Positions 24,370 to 36,329 of a stretch of 64,000 bases of DNA are shown in pieces (position 1 is the first letter of the stretch; every line of letters starts with the position of its first letter). The DNA is from Icerya purchasi (Eukaryota > Arthropoda > Insecta > Hemiptera > Monophlebidae), in contig CM077115.1 in the NCBI GenBank assembly GCA_039619475.1, positions 505,383,352 to 505,447,351 on the forward strand, read 5' to 3'. Made by a program: the position numbers and the translations under genes. The notes below the pieces were generated by a model. It did not search any database and was not told the DNA's origin. It saw nothing but the letters and a program-made list of their open reading frames with translations.

Positions 24370-25272
24370 TGTCCCATAAGTTGTGGAACTGCCTTTCTAA
24401 AATCAATATTACTTGTGCCATCTTTATGAAATGGTAGGAATTAGTTCCATACAACCCTCTTCTCATCCCAACCGAAGTTTCGGAACAGTCGCATTATTTG
24501 TAGCAGCGCAGTAACAGTTCGTGCAAGTGTCACTGAGATACGCGGTCATAATTTTAAAATGGAAAAAGATTTAGAACAACATTTTGTTTTGTTTTAAAGC
24601 GGTTAAAAGTGTTACTGAAACATTCGAAATGTTAAAGGTGGCTTGTTCCGTAATGTTTCATACTAGCATGTTCCCTTGGTATGACCGATTTTCGGTGATT
24701 AGAGAGAGTCGATTCAAGACGAAGAGACAAGCAGGAGCCCTTGCACAGGAAAAACGGATGAAAAAATCGCTCGCGTCGCAGCTGTTTTGAAAGAACATCG
24801 AAGTGCAGGCTGCAGGTCGGTAGAAGAGCTAATTGGTATTGCAAAAAGTATCGTTCAACAAATTATTAAGAACGATTTTGGAAGGATCTGTCACTTTTTT
24901 TGTTGCACGACAACGCGCCGGCGCACACCGCTGCAATTGACACACAATTTTAGGCGAAAAAAATGATTCCGGTGCTCAACCGTTCCCCGTACTCGGCAGA
25001 TTTGAGTCCTATTTTCTATTCCTCAAGTTGAAAATTAAGCTAAAAGGGGACCATTTTGCTTCAATTGAAGAGATTCAAACGGTCGTGTCAATTATAACCG
25101 CATATACCAAGAGAGTTTGCACGAATTGTTACTGCGCTGCTACAAATAATCTGATTATTCCGAAACTTCGGTTGCGGAGAGAAGAGGGTTGTACGAACTA
25201 GTTCCCAAAATTTCATGAAAATAGCGCAAGTAGTATTGATTTTAGAAAGGCAATCCCACAACTTATGGGACA
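24370..25272 (+). mobile_element. Internally deleted mariner-like element with about 180-bp inverted ends
   Basis: The left end TGTCCCATAAGTTGTGG and about 170 following bases match the reverse complement of the right end with roughly one difference in six. Blocks such as CAACCGAAGTTTCGGAA and TTTGTAGCAGCGCAGTAACA are conserved. Both ends abut TATATA, so the TA target cannot be placed exactly. The left end has an extra CAGTG that the right end lacks. Mariner transposase pieces lie inside. Confidence 0.85.
24584..25080 (+). pseudogene. Mariner transposase fragments
   Basis: Near 24585 the text FCFKAVKSVTETFEMLKVA then WYDRF resembles the N-terminal helix-turn-helix region. Near 24902-24936 an intact LLHDNAPAHTAA carries the second catalytic aspartate. 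Near 25030-25080 LKIKLKGDHFASIEEIQTVV is the C-terminal part. The first aspartate region is deleted, the third is lost in a broken SPYS segment, and stops and frameshifts separate the pieces. Confidence 0.8.
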
Positions 25273-25539
25273 TATATATATATGCACCCGTGAAAGACTT
25301 TACGAATAACGCCGTTGTACACAGCACACGAACGAATGGTAATAGTAATTCAATTATCCACAACGTAATATAACTGGACGATTTATCCGCGATATTGGAA
25401 AAACATTCTTTAAACTGTTGCCGCGATACCATCCGAAACATATGGTACTTAAACCGCTTATTACCGTAACATATAATACCTTATTTATCGCGATACAATT
25501 TCGCATAAATTCTAACCGATGATCATGCTAGCTGCTTAA

Positions 25540-25820
25540 TATTAATTATTTCTTTGTATCGTTTTACATACGTGAATGTGGTTCAGACTCTGATCTTGCA
25601 TTCTGCGTTTACCCTCTACTAATATTTCTTCGATTATTTTGCTCCTTATAGTGCTCACGTAATTCTTGCAATCCCCTTTCTTAATATAGTTTCTTTGTTA
25701 GCCTCCTTTAGCTTCTCAATTTTTAATCTTTTCTTTATATAACGTGCAATTCTCTGCGTTGGGTAAGTTCTACTGTTGACGTGCCCAAAAATTAAATTAA
25801 AAAAAAAAAAAAAAAAAAGT
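25540..25820 (+). repeat. Pyrimidine-rich A-tailed retroposon, copy 2
   Basis: This C/T-rich body ends in GTTGACGTGCCC (25775-25786) followed by an A-rich tail to 25818. That is the same 3' signature as at 3882-3901 and, inverted, at 52363, 52839, 54153 and 55097. Confidence 0.6.
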
Positions 25821-26449
25821 TTTTAATCGGATTTAATTTTTTTATTACTTCGATCGTTGGTAGATGTTAAGCAGTCCCTGCTTCCGTTTTGTTTTTGAAG
25901 GCAGTTTTAGTATTGGGTGTACTTATTCTAGGACTTCCCTTGACAATAGGGTTTTCTGGAGAAGTCGTATTTTACCAAACATGTTATCTATACACATCTT
26001 CTAATAGAGTCGACTTATTTCGTGCTCTCTCCATCTTGTAAGGGTAGGCATTCTAATAGTTTCACCGCATTGTACAAATACACAATTTACTTTAAATTCG
26101 ATTATTATTCTTTTCTTTAGGACGGCGCTTCTAAGTCCTCATTGTTTGAACTTGAAATACGGAACTCTTGGTTCTTGGTGTCATCAAATGTCCTTCTCTT
26201 CCTACTATTTTAACTCTGAATTTGAATGCCGCTGCTTTAACCGTGCACTCCCTCAACAGTTTGTACACGAATTTCTGTATTCTCTTCCATGTTATGTCTC
26301 GTACGTTTACTTTTCCATTTTTCTCTCTCAGCGCTATTTCTTTTCTTTCTCATACAGCTTGTGTGCGGATTTTTTTTCTTTTATTAGGATTCCGTATACA
26401 TATAATGTACGGAATCCTTATAAGATGGTACACAAATGACAAAAATATC

Positions 26450-26760
26450 AAATAAAAATCAATAATTCACGAACGGCTTAACTTATAAACTTCAAATTTG
26501 GAACATAAATTACAATTAAAATTATCTTTAAAACGATCTATAACTTGAAGATGACCGATTACCCTGGGCGCCAAAAAACCCAAAAAACCGTCAAGAATAT
26601 ATAATATGGTACATAAAACGACCTCAAAAATCACTTAAAAAATCATAACTCGTTACTAGATAAACCTATAACGCTGAAATTCAAAATATAAACTACAATA
26701 CAGGAGTACTTTCATAAAATAAAAAAAATTAGGTTACAAAAGTTATGTAAAGTTGCCCAA
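26450..26760 (+). repeat. Dispersed repeat, family D copy 2
   Basis: 26566-26760 is the inverted counterpart of 16106-16325. The preceding 110 bp (26455-26560) looks like an older diverged copy of the same words, with ACTTATAAACTTCAAATTTG against CCTATAACGCTGAAATTC. It runs directly into the 288-bp tandem array. Confidence 0.55.
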
Positions 26761-27880
26761 AAGTTCAAAAAAGCGCGAAAAATGACGTGTAGCCACCTCC
26801 TAGCGCCACGAATATTACCGATAAAAATTTTGAATGAGGCTAAAAATACGCACACCCCCGTATATTTCTCTAGTTTGAAACATCCGGATTTCCAACTTTA
26901 AAACTGAACCATCGGGGCGACGAAAGCTCGAAATTTTGTAAAAAAATATTTTTTTTTACAGGCATGCGATATATCGATGGAAAGGTCGCTATTAGTCGGG
27001 AACGAAACCGAATTTCATTTCCTTAAAGAAACTTTCAAAGTTGCCGTAAAGTTCAAAAAAGCGCGAAAAATGACGTGTCCCCCCCCTAGCGCTGCGAATA
27101 TTACAGCTGAAAATTTTGAACGCGGCTAAAAACGTGCTGATCCCTTTATATTCCTCTAGTTTATAACATTTGGATTTTCGGTTTTAGAATTGGACCCTTA
27201 AGGCACCGAAAGTTCGAAATTTTGAAGAAAAATTTTTATTTTTCTGACGCATGTTATATACCGTTTGAAGGATCGCTATCTGTCGGGAAATAAACCGTAT
27301 TTCATTTTCTTAATTGAACTTTCAAAGTTTGCTGAAAAGTTCGAAAAAGCGCGAGAATTGATTTGTGACGCGAGTATTATAGTTAAAAATTTCGAGGAAA
27401 GTAGTAAATATGGGCATCCATGTATATTTCTCTGGTTTGGAACATCTAAGTTTCGAATTTTAAAATTAGTGGCTTGGGGCTCTGAAAGCTCAAAATTTTG
27501 TAAAAAAAAAATTTTTTTCAAGTGTATTATTATTGGAAAGAGCTCTATTTTTTGTGAACGGACCCGTATTTTGTTTTCTTAACGAAACTGTTTGAAATTT
27601 ACTAAAAGTTCATAAAATTCTGAAAAATGACGTGTAGCCCCGCTTGTAATTTATGTATTGTAGTTCAAGATTTTGAACAAGGTTAAAAAAATGTGCGTCC
27701 CTGTTTATTTATTTACTTTGGAACATCTAGGTTTCCATCTTAAAATTCAGAACCTTAAGCGCCGAAAACTCGAAAGTTTCAAAAATAATATTTTTTTTCC
27801 GGTTATGATCGATGGAAAGATCGTTATTTGTCGAGAACGAAACCATAAGTTATTTCCTTAACGAAACTTTCAAACCTTTA
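26742..27880 (+). repeat. Tandem array of four 288-bp units
   Basis: The anchor word AAGTTCAAAAAAGCGCG (or a close variant) starts at 26761, 27049, 27337 and 27606, giving spacings of 288, 288 and 269. Each unit continues through ATGACGTG, a TAGCGCTGCGAATATTAC-like block, TATATTTCTCTAGTTTG, ACATCYRGRTTTC and GAAAGYTCGAAATTTTG in the same order. Units differ substantially, so the array is old. Short reading frames across it are not conserved between units and are probably chance. Confidence 0.85.
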
Positions 27881-28025
27881 TGTTCCAAACTTGAGAAATA
27901 TATGTCGAAGCGCATATGTTTAACCCTGTTCAAAATTTTTAGCTGTAATACTCGCAGCGCTAGAGGGGAGGAACTGTTTGAATTTTTTGGCAACTTTAAA
28001 AGTTTCTAAATACGGTTCGGAATTA
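27881..28025 (-). repeat. Inverted partial unit ending the 288-bp array
   Basis: The reverse complement reads GTTGCCAAAAAATTC, CTAGCGCTGCGAGTATTAC, AAAAATTTTGAACAGGGTTA and AGTTTGGAACATAAAG. This is the first half of an array unit, here on the opposite strand. Confidence 0.75.
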
Positions 28026-29380
28026 TGTTTAGAGACTCCCGTGGAACTGGCGTACGAATTTCGACTGTTTCTGGTTGAATGTCGGATGGTAACATTATCT
28101 GTTGAAAGTTAATATCCGCACGAACGGATAATATTATTCCCCCACGCGCACAACTAGCAAGCACCGGATTTGATTCGAGAACTTTATAGTTTTTTAGTTT
28201 TAAATGTTGGTTTTGTTTTAAGTGGGTTTCTTGAATGCACGAAATAAACAGGTTTGTTAATCGGTGTTATTTTTCTTTTGGCTTTATCGGAATACGAGAT
28301 TGCAGCGGTTGTTAGAATTTGGTTCGGATTGTTATAATTTGCGTTAGTAGTGTCAGTACGAGGGATAAGAAACGGAACAGGATCGCAGGTTTTGGTTTGG
28401 TTATTTTCATTACGGCGTGTGTTAGTGCTGTTGTGAACTGTAATGAAAGGAACGGACTCACCGCATCATTGTTTAGGTGGTACGTCCGCCTGATGAAAAA
28501 CAGATGCGAATAGTATTTCGATTTGTTAATCAATTTAACGCCCTATGCTAGTAAATAAATTAAAAAAAAAAATTTAATAATGGTCTAACGTACTGAGAGA
28601 GTCGAAAGAAAATACCGAATTGTTAAAAAATCATCACAGTAGAACGACAGTCTTTTTCACATCGCGGAACTATATCGACCTTTTTTGGTAAAGTAACCAG
28701 TTCGTCTTGCAACCGAAAGAAGTTTAATAACAAAGTAACCAAATCGCCTCGAAATTCGGTTTTCCAATTAGTGACATTTACAAAATTCGTAAACTATTAT
28801 ATAATTTCGATTACCGTGTCTCTCCCTCCCATTCGCCGAGAATCCAGGATGCAATTACCAACGTACACCAACCTGCCAGCAGGGAACACCAACATTCTAG
28901 CAGCCGCAGCAGAGTGATACGTAGCATCAATATTATTTCTAATTAATATTTTTTGCTTGTTTTCGTTTATATATTTATTAAATATCTTTGACGGTCGGCT
29001 ATTCAAGAAAGATAGGTGTAGGAATTAACAAAATTACACATTTTAGAAAATCATAAAACCTTAATATTAGTATTATTAAATCTAAACCAATAATTTAAAA
29101 AAATAAATAAAAAAAGGATTTAATTAATTTTTCTTCATAACCGTTACATTTCACTTCAAATTAATCTAAGTCTTCGATTCAAATTAGTATTTTGCTTTAC
29201 TGTTTTAAATTATTATTAGAAAAGATCTCTGAAATTTATTAAGATATTAAATTAAAATGGTAAAATAAAAATAGAAATTTATTCAAACAAATTTTCTTAC
29301 ATACTAAATAATTATAGTTATTGTTAACTTTCATACGGAATCCTCAGCGCATGAAACCTCATGCTTGACTGAACTTGTTT
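28026..29380. other. Unassigned DNA
   Basis: AT-rich, with short overlapping frames on both strands (for example near 28320-28530) that show no family motifs. I see no gene or repeat end here. Confidence 0.4.
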
Positions 29381-29960
29381 TTTCTTTCAACAAGCTTCCT
29401 TATTCTCTTTTCAGTTATTTTAAATGCTCTCATTCTTCTAGCCTATCTTCTCTTCCGCCTTATTTTAAATACGCTACTCATAATTTTACTATTCGAGAAT
29501 TTTCAATTACTTTAGGAATTCTTCTTTTTTTCATTTTTACCGATGGTTCTTAAAATTCTAGAGGCGCTGCATCTACTCTTACCCAATTCTTAATATTTCA
29601 AAATCAAATTTCCTACTCTCGGTTCTTCCTTTTTTTCCCCCGAAGCTCCGTCCATCGATCTTTGCTTTCTTCCCTCAATAACTTCGTCCCCGTCCAGGAT
29701 TCTAAGAGCGTTCTCCAACTTTGCGTATCTCCATTTTTACGCTTACGAATTCGTTATTCTCCTTACTTGTTCCATTATTTCTGTGATCACTCTATTCCAC
29801 CGAAATTGATTTTCTGATGAGTACCCGACCATGTTGAAATTCAAAGCAACGAATTGGTTGATTTCTTACCAAGAACAGTCGGGTCGATGGTCGTCTCGTG
29901 CATAAGTTTTCATTCGCTATCTTCTCTCTTCACATCGAAAAGTCCACTACCTGTCCTTTT
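29380..29960 (-). repeat. Pyrimidine-rich stretch, possibly a decayed LINE coding region on the minus strand
   Basis: The plus strand is strongly C/T-rich. On the minus strand a 48-codon open piece (about 29736-29591) reads KLENALRILDGDEVIEGRKQ and GEKKEEPR, a charged, coding-like text, and neighbouring frames read similarly with stops. It could be the remains of a LINE ORF1 or another copy of the pyrimidine-rich family. No conserved domain is visible. Confidence 0.25.
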
Positions 29961-32900
29961 TTATTTTCTAATTCGCAGATTCATATTCATTCCAGCTTTC
30001 GATCAATCATATTTCTAATAGATCTGTAATATGTTCCACATGTCGTTTACTCCTGGGGACCTTCGCTTTCTAAATTTTCGTCTATCGGTTTTAGTTCAAC
30101 TTGTCCGTTACAATACAAATCGCATTACTCTTCCTCTGTTCACTTAGAACGGTTCTTTTTTTTTATTCCGATTCATCACACCTAAATCCTTTCGCGCAGT
30201 ATACTTCTTCATTTATTTTTTCTCGACCTTCTTAATACCTACACTGGTTTATATGTTTTATTGTTGATAAATTGTAATACTTTCCTAAATTATTCCTGGA
30301 TCCATGTTTCTCACATCGCTTCTATAGACGAAAAAAAGTAAATAAATTTCCCCGGTTATTGTTCTAATTTTTTTCTTTACTGAAAACAGCTTTAGATCTG
30401 ATCGGTAGTGTATCGGCTGAATAAACTGATGTATCGTAAAATGTAACTAAAACCCGATACGGTGTAGAAATTTTATCAAATCCCAATGATCCTTAAAATC
30501 GCATTCCGGCAGTTATCGAGTTTCTAAGAAACTCTCCCTACAAAAGTTTTCCTTTAAAGCGGTTGCAGAGGGGCTAGTATGGCTGGATATATTATTTTTT
30601 TTATTAAATCCAACAAACTTATAAAGAATTGCGCTGCAAAGTACAGTATTAAAATTGTTTTTATTTTCGTGGTAGAAAATGCTTTTCGAACAATTTTTAA
30701 AAAGCCGGGTTCAATGTGAACAGATTCTGTATTTGTGTAAATCTTGGAAATATTAAGAAGGCTATCATCACACGACTCCTTCCTTTTGTTCGAAAAATTT
30801 TAGTGACCAATTCAGGGGGGAGTTAAAAAAAGACCTTCTACCTTATAGCTATTTAGGGATACACAGTTTTTTTCCTTTTCCTCGACGGGTTTTTTATTCA
30901 CGTGTGAACAACACTAGTTAGATACCGATTTCGTTAACATTTTAAAAATGTTGCTGCCTTTATCTGTCAAATTATCTTTTTCTAGCAATTTGAAAAACAC
31001 GTATTCACTTCAAAGTGATAAGCTCCTGCCAACGAAAGACCTTCCGCCTGCCTATTGATAGATATATATATATATACTTTTTTTTTGCCGCAGCCATTGA
31101 TAATCTATTTTTCCCATTTACGGTTTGATTTCGAACTTTTATGCGGGGTGATAAGCTAATGTTGGCACGGAGTTCCTGTTCAGAGCCAGATTTGCAGCAA
31201 GCATAGTCGTTTATTTATTTAGAAAAATATATTAAATCACAATCGAACTGTTCAAAATGCAAAATGTCAGATTTCATTCACAGCCTGAGGTCTAATTTTA
31301 GAGGTTTTCGGTTTCGTGCGTTGACATTTCAATATTTTTTATTCTATAACCTACTTTAAATTTTCTTCTCTCCATTATCTCTTCCAGTGTGTTGAATTAT
31401 GACTTTTTTTAATGTAGATGCATTTTCTAAGCATTCTGAATGGAAAAATGCATGAGATATAAAACGGCGTAGAAAAAATTGGTTAAGCGATCTACGGGAA
31501 CGATGTCACTCCTACCTGCAGTACACGTTATAAATGTAACGGTCAATAATATTGAATGTACATCCGTATAAGGAAGTCAACTGAAATAGTCGGCGAACTT
31601 TACATGTGTGTGGTTTATTCTATCTTTGTTCTACGGATGAATTACGCTTGAAAATTTTCACACGAACAGGGTACAATAAAAATTCCAACAACACAATGTC
31701 GTCACAGCTGCATTATTCGCGTTGGCTTCTAAGTCAAACGATACCCACACTGAAAACAGTTATCGCGTTTCCCGTAACACTTTTTACATTGAAAATTACT
31801 ACACGCACGTTACTCTAAATGAAGAAATACGCCATTCCACTTCGATGGAATTTCCGGCGATTGAAGTAAATATTTTTTAACATACTTGTAATTATGGATA
31901 AGTATTAATTACAGATGTTATGTGTTTTAAATGAAAAATTATATCGTCAGGTCGAGTATTTAGACATAGAAAAGTGTGCATAAGGGACTTTAATTTTGCT
32001 GGTCATCGGAAACTGAATGTATACATAAATAAAAATATACATTAAGCCCGAAAAATACACAATTTATTATCGGGCTCTGCGAACAATGATCGCAAAAATC
32101 TGCGGACTTTTGCGATGATTTTAGTGCCGGGTAATAAATCGCGAAGTTTCAAAAACAAATTTACCGTGTCGGAATTTAATTCCCGATTATTATTAAGAAA
32201 GAGTCGCGAAAAAAAAGTCAAAACAAATTACAGTATACACTACACCCGAAAGCTTACATTGGACAGTAAAAACACTTACATAAAACAAACAATCCGGGGC
32301 CTGATTTACTATTATTCATTCTGAAAAAATTCATACAACGTTGTGCATATGGTCAGTAGGAATGGTTAAACGAGTTTGCCAATCACTTCATGAATAAACG
32401 AGACAGTCATGAACAATGTGAGATGGTGTCCAAGTGACGTACCGACATTCATTATTAAATGTTATTTCCGTTCTCAGAACGGTACAAAAACCGAACTTCC
32501 GCATTGTTCAATAAAGAGAGAGTCATTGACAATTTTTCAATTTTTCTGCCTAACCGGATACGAAAGGGCACTTGGAAACCGCGTGTTTACCCGCTCCGGC
32601 AAAACTCAATAAAATTTCGAAAAAATACGCAACTAAACCCTTAACACGTTCGTCCAAAAATCCGATGATTTTCGTTTCGTTGCTCATCAAGCTAAACTAG
32701 GGCCAAGTACTTACAACATTTTAAACGGCGATGCCCTTAATTGTCGTTATTGAAACTTGCCATTCTAAAGCTTTGGGACCATGGTGAGTAAGGAAACGAT
32801 GAACTAGAATAGTAAGGGTTAACTTTGCGAACGAACGTGGCTAGGGTCAGTTGCAGCTTTTTAGATATCCTATTGGGCTTTGCCGGGGTATATAGGACTC

Positions 32901-33176
32901 GTTTTGTTTTTTTGGTTTTGGCAGAAAAATTCGAAAATTATAAACAATTCTCTTTATTGTACTTTTATTGGACAATTTGGAAACTTGCTTTTTGATAAAA
33001 TTTGATGAAGGCAGTGTACGAAATTAGGAAACAAAATGATATTCAGTAATGATCGAGCATTTCTCGATTCACAGCGACATTCCAACACTCGCATATATAC
33101 TTTTTGCTCAATTAAAAATGTTTAACCCTGCTCGCTCAAATAAACTGTACATATGTATCCAGTTTTCCTGGGTTAC
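29961..33176. other. Unassigned DNA with two neighbouring hairpins
   Basis: No exon or transposon end was recognised. At 32045-32076 AGCCCGA and TCGGGCT can pair, and at 32089-32116 ATCGCAAAA and TTTTGCGAT can pair. These are short stems of unknown meaning. Short frames at 31606-31818 and 32115-32644 lack family motifs. Confidence 0.35.
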
Positions 33177-33201
33177 AATATATACACATACATATATATA
33201 C

Positions 33202-33252
<51 letters not shown>

Positions 33253-33385
33253 AAACCTGAACCTTTAGGCCAGGACCCCAAATGCCAGTCTTCTATAATT
33301 CTTATAGAGATGTTTTCAAAATGAAACGTTACAGGCGTCACGTAAAAATGTTACAGATTTGGTCGCATGTAATTTTTTTATTATC
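33177..33385 (+). repeat. (TA)n microsatellite and (TA)n-linked repeat, family C copy 2
   Basis: A long (TA)n tract at about 33177-33250 is followed by the family C word at 33287-33305 and a GTTACAG segment, matching 1365-1560. Confidence 0.55.
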
Positions 33386-33456
33386 TTCGACATAAGAAAT
33401 GTGCACATCATCATCATTCGGTTCCAGTCAGTTCTAACCGTTATGACCTGCGAGCT

Positions 33457-33877
33457 CTATCCACTGTTTCTGATCTTTGCTACCTGACCAAATTGACTTC
33501 GTAAACCGTCAGTCCAACGCGTCGGTACTCTGCCCCTTTCTCGTGTACCGGCGGCTTTGCCGAGCAGCAATGTTTTCTCTAGATTTTCGCCTGCGCGTCT
33601 TACGATATGTCCAAAAAATTGATAGACCCGTCTTCCACATAATTCCCGGTTCATCCACTTCAGGCCGTATGGAAAGATTTGTTCTTCTTTTCGTCCACGC
33701 TATCATTCGTCGCCAAATCCACATTTCAAACGCATCAATGCGGCGTTTATCCACTGCTTTGATCGTCCACGTTTCGGCCGCATACAAGAAAATTGGCAGA
33801 ATCGGCATTTTTCTTAGTTTCTTCCGCAAGTTTACAGACTGCTTTTTATTACAGGTTAGGCTTTTCAGCCGTGTCAT
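33457..33877 (-). pseudogene. LINE reverse transcriptase C-terminal fragment
   Basis: On the minus strand 33877-33650 reads LYAAETWTIKAVDKRRIDAF then EMWIWRRMIAWTKRRTN. After a frameshift, 33640-33457 reads VYQFFGHIVRRAGENLEKTL and RGRVPTRWTDGLRSQFG. This is the familiar segment after the polymerase domain in many insect endonuclease/reverse-transcriptase LINEs (ETWT, FEMW.WRRM, FGHI.RR, R.RGR.P.RW). The polymerase core itself is absent, so this is a 5'-truncated, broken insertion. Confidence 0.85.
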
Positions 33878-33900
33878 TGCAGTCTTACCTAAGGCTTATA

Positions 33901-34128
33901 CATATATTAATGACTAGGTCATTCTTAGCCTGAGGTAATCTATATTTTTTGTCCTATGACTATGTCCCGTTACGTTATATACATATAAGATAACAAATCT
34001 TGAATGTTACGTTGTAGAATTGCTTAATTTTTTTTTTTTGAATAAAAGACGAGGAGAAATCAATTAAAAATCACTTTTCAAAAAGAATTTTAGAAGAAAA
34101 AGCGATTGGGAGTCAAGATGTGTATATA
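33901..34128 (+). repeat. (TA)n-linked repeat, family B copy 2
   Basis: It matches 4181-4437: CATATATTAATGACTAGGTC, then TATGTCCCGTTACGT, then CAAAAAGAATTTTAGAAGAA, then GATTGGGAGTCAAG, ending in TATATATACATG. It directly adjoins the LINE fragment above. Confidence 0.6.
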
Positions 34129-35800
34129 TACATGTGTGTATATGAGAAGTATAATCATTTCTTAAATCTTAATCGTCTGCATTTTATTTCGTGTTATTGT
34201 TGGTTTTCTTAGCGTAAGTTCTGCGCAAACGTATTTTTGATTTTTACAATCGTGCAATACAAGTGACGGTAGATCTTTTTAGAATACCGATAGATCGTTG
34301 ACGACGTCACGAGCGCAAGGAAATTATACGGATTTCATTCGGCTAAAGTTTTGGGTTCGGAAATCTTGATACAGAAACAGGTGATGATTATAATTTTTCA
34401 GCGAAATGATGAAACGGCTGATATTAAAAACAAAAAATTCTGCACATATAGACATGCGGAAGGGGCAGATCGAATCGGCAGGCTTTCAGTAGTTGCGAAT
34501 TAGGAGTATAATTTGATGGCAGACTTTTACGAGTGCTTGACTAATGGTTAATTTCTAGCCTAGCCTATTGTGCGCTGTTTTGATGTTTGCAGCACATTGA
34601 ACCGGAGCTCTGATGACTTCATTTCGATGTCGAGTATGGTTGCGGGCGTTGTTTTAGCATCGTATTATCGCACGTATAAATTTACGCGGAATCCGACATA
34701 TCGAATAATTTTAGCTACGCTCGAGTGGCTCTGTAATTTAGTTATTATAACTGCCGTAAAAACTACTACCGCTCGATCGTAGACCACTTGTCTCTTGTCC
34801 CAGGTCGTCTCTCTGTGGAAAGTAATGCCGTCGATGGTCTTCCGAGCTCGGTTCAATCATGCATGCGGACTGCTGTGTTTGTATATATGCGAGAGAAGCG
34901 GCGAGTCTATTGAAGTAGGTTCTGCTAGCGGAAGAATTTCAGATATATACTAGATTTCCGGTCTAGGTACCACTCCTTATAGTCAATCACTGCAAGCACT
35001 GGCTAATAAACGTGTTTTAAGGTAAACCCTTTTTACTCGGAAGTCAGAATCGGTAAATGCACCTTTTTTTTTAAAAAAATCGCAAACGATTTCTACCGGA
35101 GGCGTTGTAATCACTTCGCGTCGATGTTTTGTCGCACCGGATGCGCCGGTGGTTTTTACGAATTTTTGAATTCAGACAGGGCCGATCAAGAATAAAGAAT
35201 TTTAGTACACTGGGTAAAATGAAAATGTGATCAAAATGATTGTCAAATAGAAATGATCCACCGACGTATTTCGATGCACATTTAGGAACATCGGAGAATT
35301 AAAAGCAGCGACATAAAATGAGGAGTGTTAATCTAAATATCGATGTGTTTAAAAATTAAATTAAGAAAATATGAATAAATATTGAAATTATTTTTTATAG
35401 CAAAAAAAAAAAAAAAGTGGCGCAGCATAGTACTAAAATAAAAAGAAATAGTGGTAATTTAATGCAAAAAAATGGTAAGTAAACGATCGAATAAATGAAA
35501 ATTTCCAAACTATAAAAAACACATAGAATTATAAGTGATGCGATGTTATATTTAAATTAAGGGGTTTTCATTGTTAAGTAGTGATTTATTTTTATCTACG
35601 AATTCATTTATGTAATGGTTCTCCACAAAATGTATAATGTGATCTTTTATGTATTTTAAAATTCGTAAATTATTTGTATTTTCATGATTTTGGTATTTTT
35701 AAATATATCGATTGTTTATTTATATTATTAAATTAATATCGATACTCGTTGTTTTATATCATTGTTTTTAATTTTAACGTTTGTAACATTGCGATCGTGC
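34129..35800. other. Unassigned DNA
   Basis: Mostly AT-rich. Short frames at 34570-34782 (+) and 34665-34856 (-) overlap one another and show no motif. Nothing else was recognised. Confidence 0.4.
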
Positions 35801-36178
35801 AGATGTACGGTTGGTCCTCGATCATAACGGACTAATCGGGAGAAAGCATAAGCGGCTGTTGTGAAAGTCCGATAAGTCGAAATCACCACTCCGGTGTCGT
35901 CTGTATTTCTGTTGTTGTGCACCAAACGACATATAAATCTTCACGCTAATGTGCTACTGGCGGGAAAAATTTGCTAATTGTTAACCGAGCATGCCAGACG
36001 TTGTTTATTAATTATCAGAGTTCTTTGAACTGCCTAAAATTATCAGAAAACTGATGGACCTTCTGACGAATCGATGAAGGAAATTGCAGTGTCAATTCTC
36101 GCCGCACGGTAGGAAGCTAATACGCTATTTCGGAAGTCCGTCGAATTGGGGTCCATTATATCGAGGACCGACTGCAAT
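35801..36178. mobile_element. Pogo/Tigger-like short inverted-repeat element
   Basis: The left end has GGTTGGTCCTCGATCATAAC and the right end, reverse complemented, CAGTCGGTCCTCGATATAAT followed by GGACCCCAATTCGACGGAC. The CAGT.GGTCCTCG.TATAA.GGAC pattern is the kind seen at pogo-group ends. The ends are diverged, no TA target duplication is clean, and no transposase is inside. Confidence 0.5.
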
Positions 36179-36329
36179 ATTTTCCAGTTACATTAATACA
36201 TTCAATAATGTACGTAATCGTGAATAATAAAATTAAATAAAACCATCAAAAACTGTCCTATCGGATTTTCATTACGGAGGTGAACGCATTTTCTAACCAA
36301 TGTTATTTAAAGTTGTATGTTAGAAGTGC

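Noticed and set aside
27265..28009. Frames of 60-105 codons across the tandem array
   Set aside because: They are not conserved between units of the array, so a protein is unlikely.
33049..33341. Frames rich in Tyr and Ile on both strands
   Set aside because: They are produced by the (TA)n microsatellite at 33177-33250.
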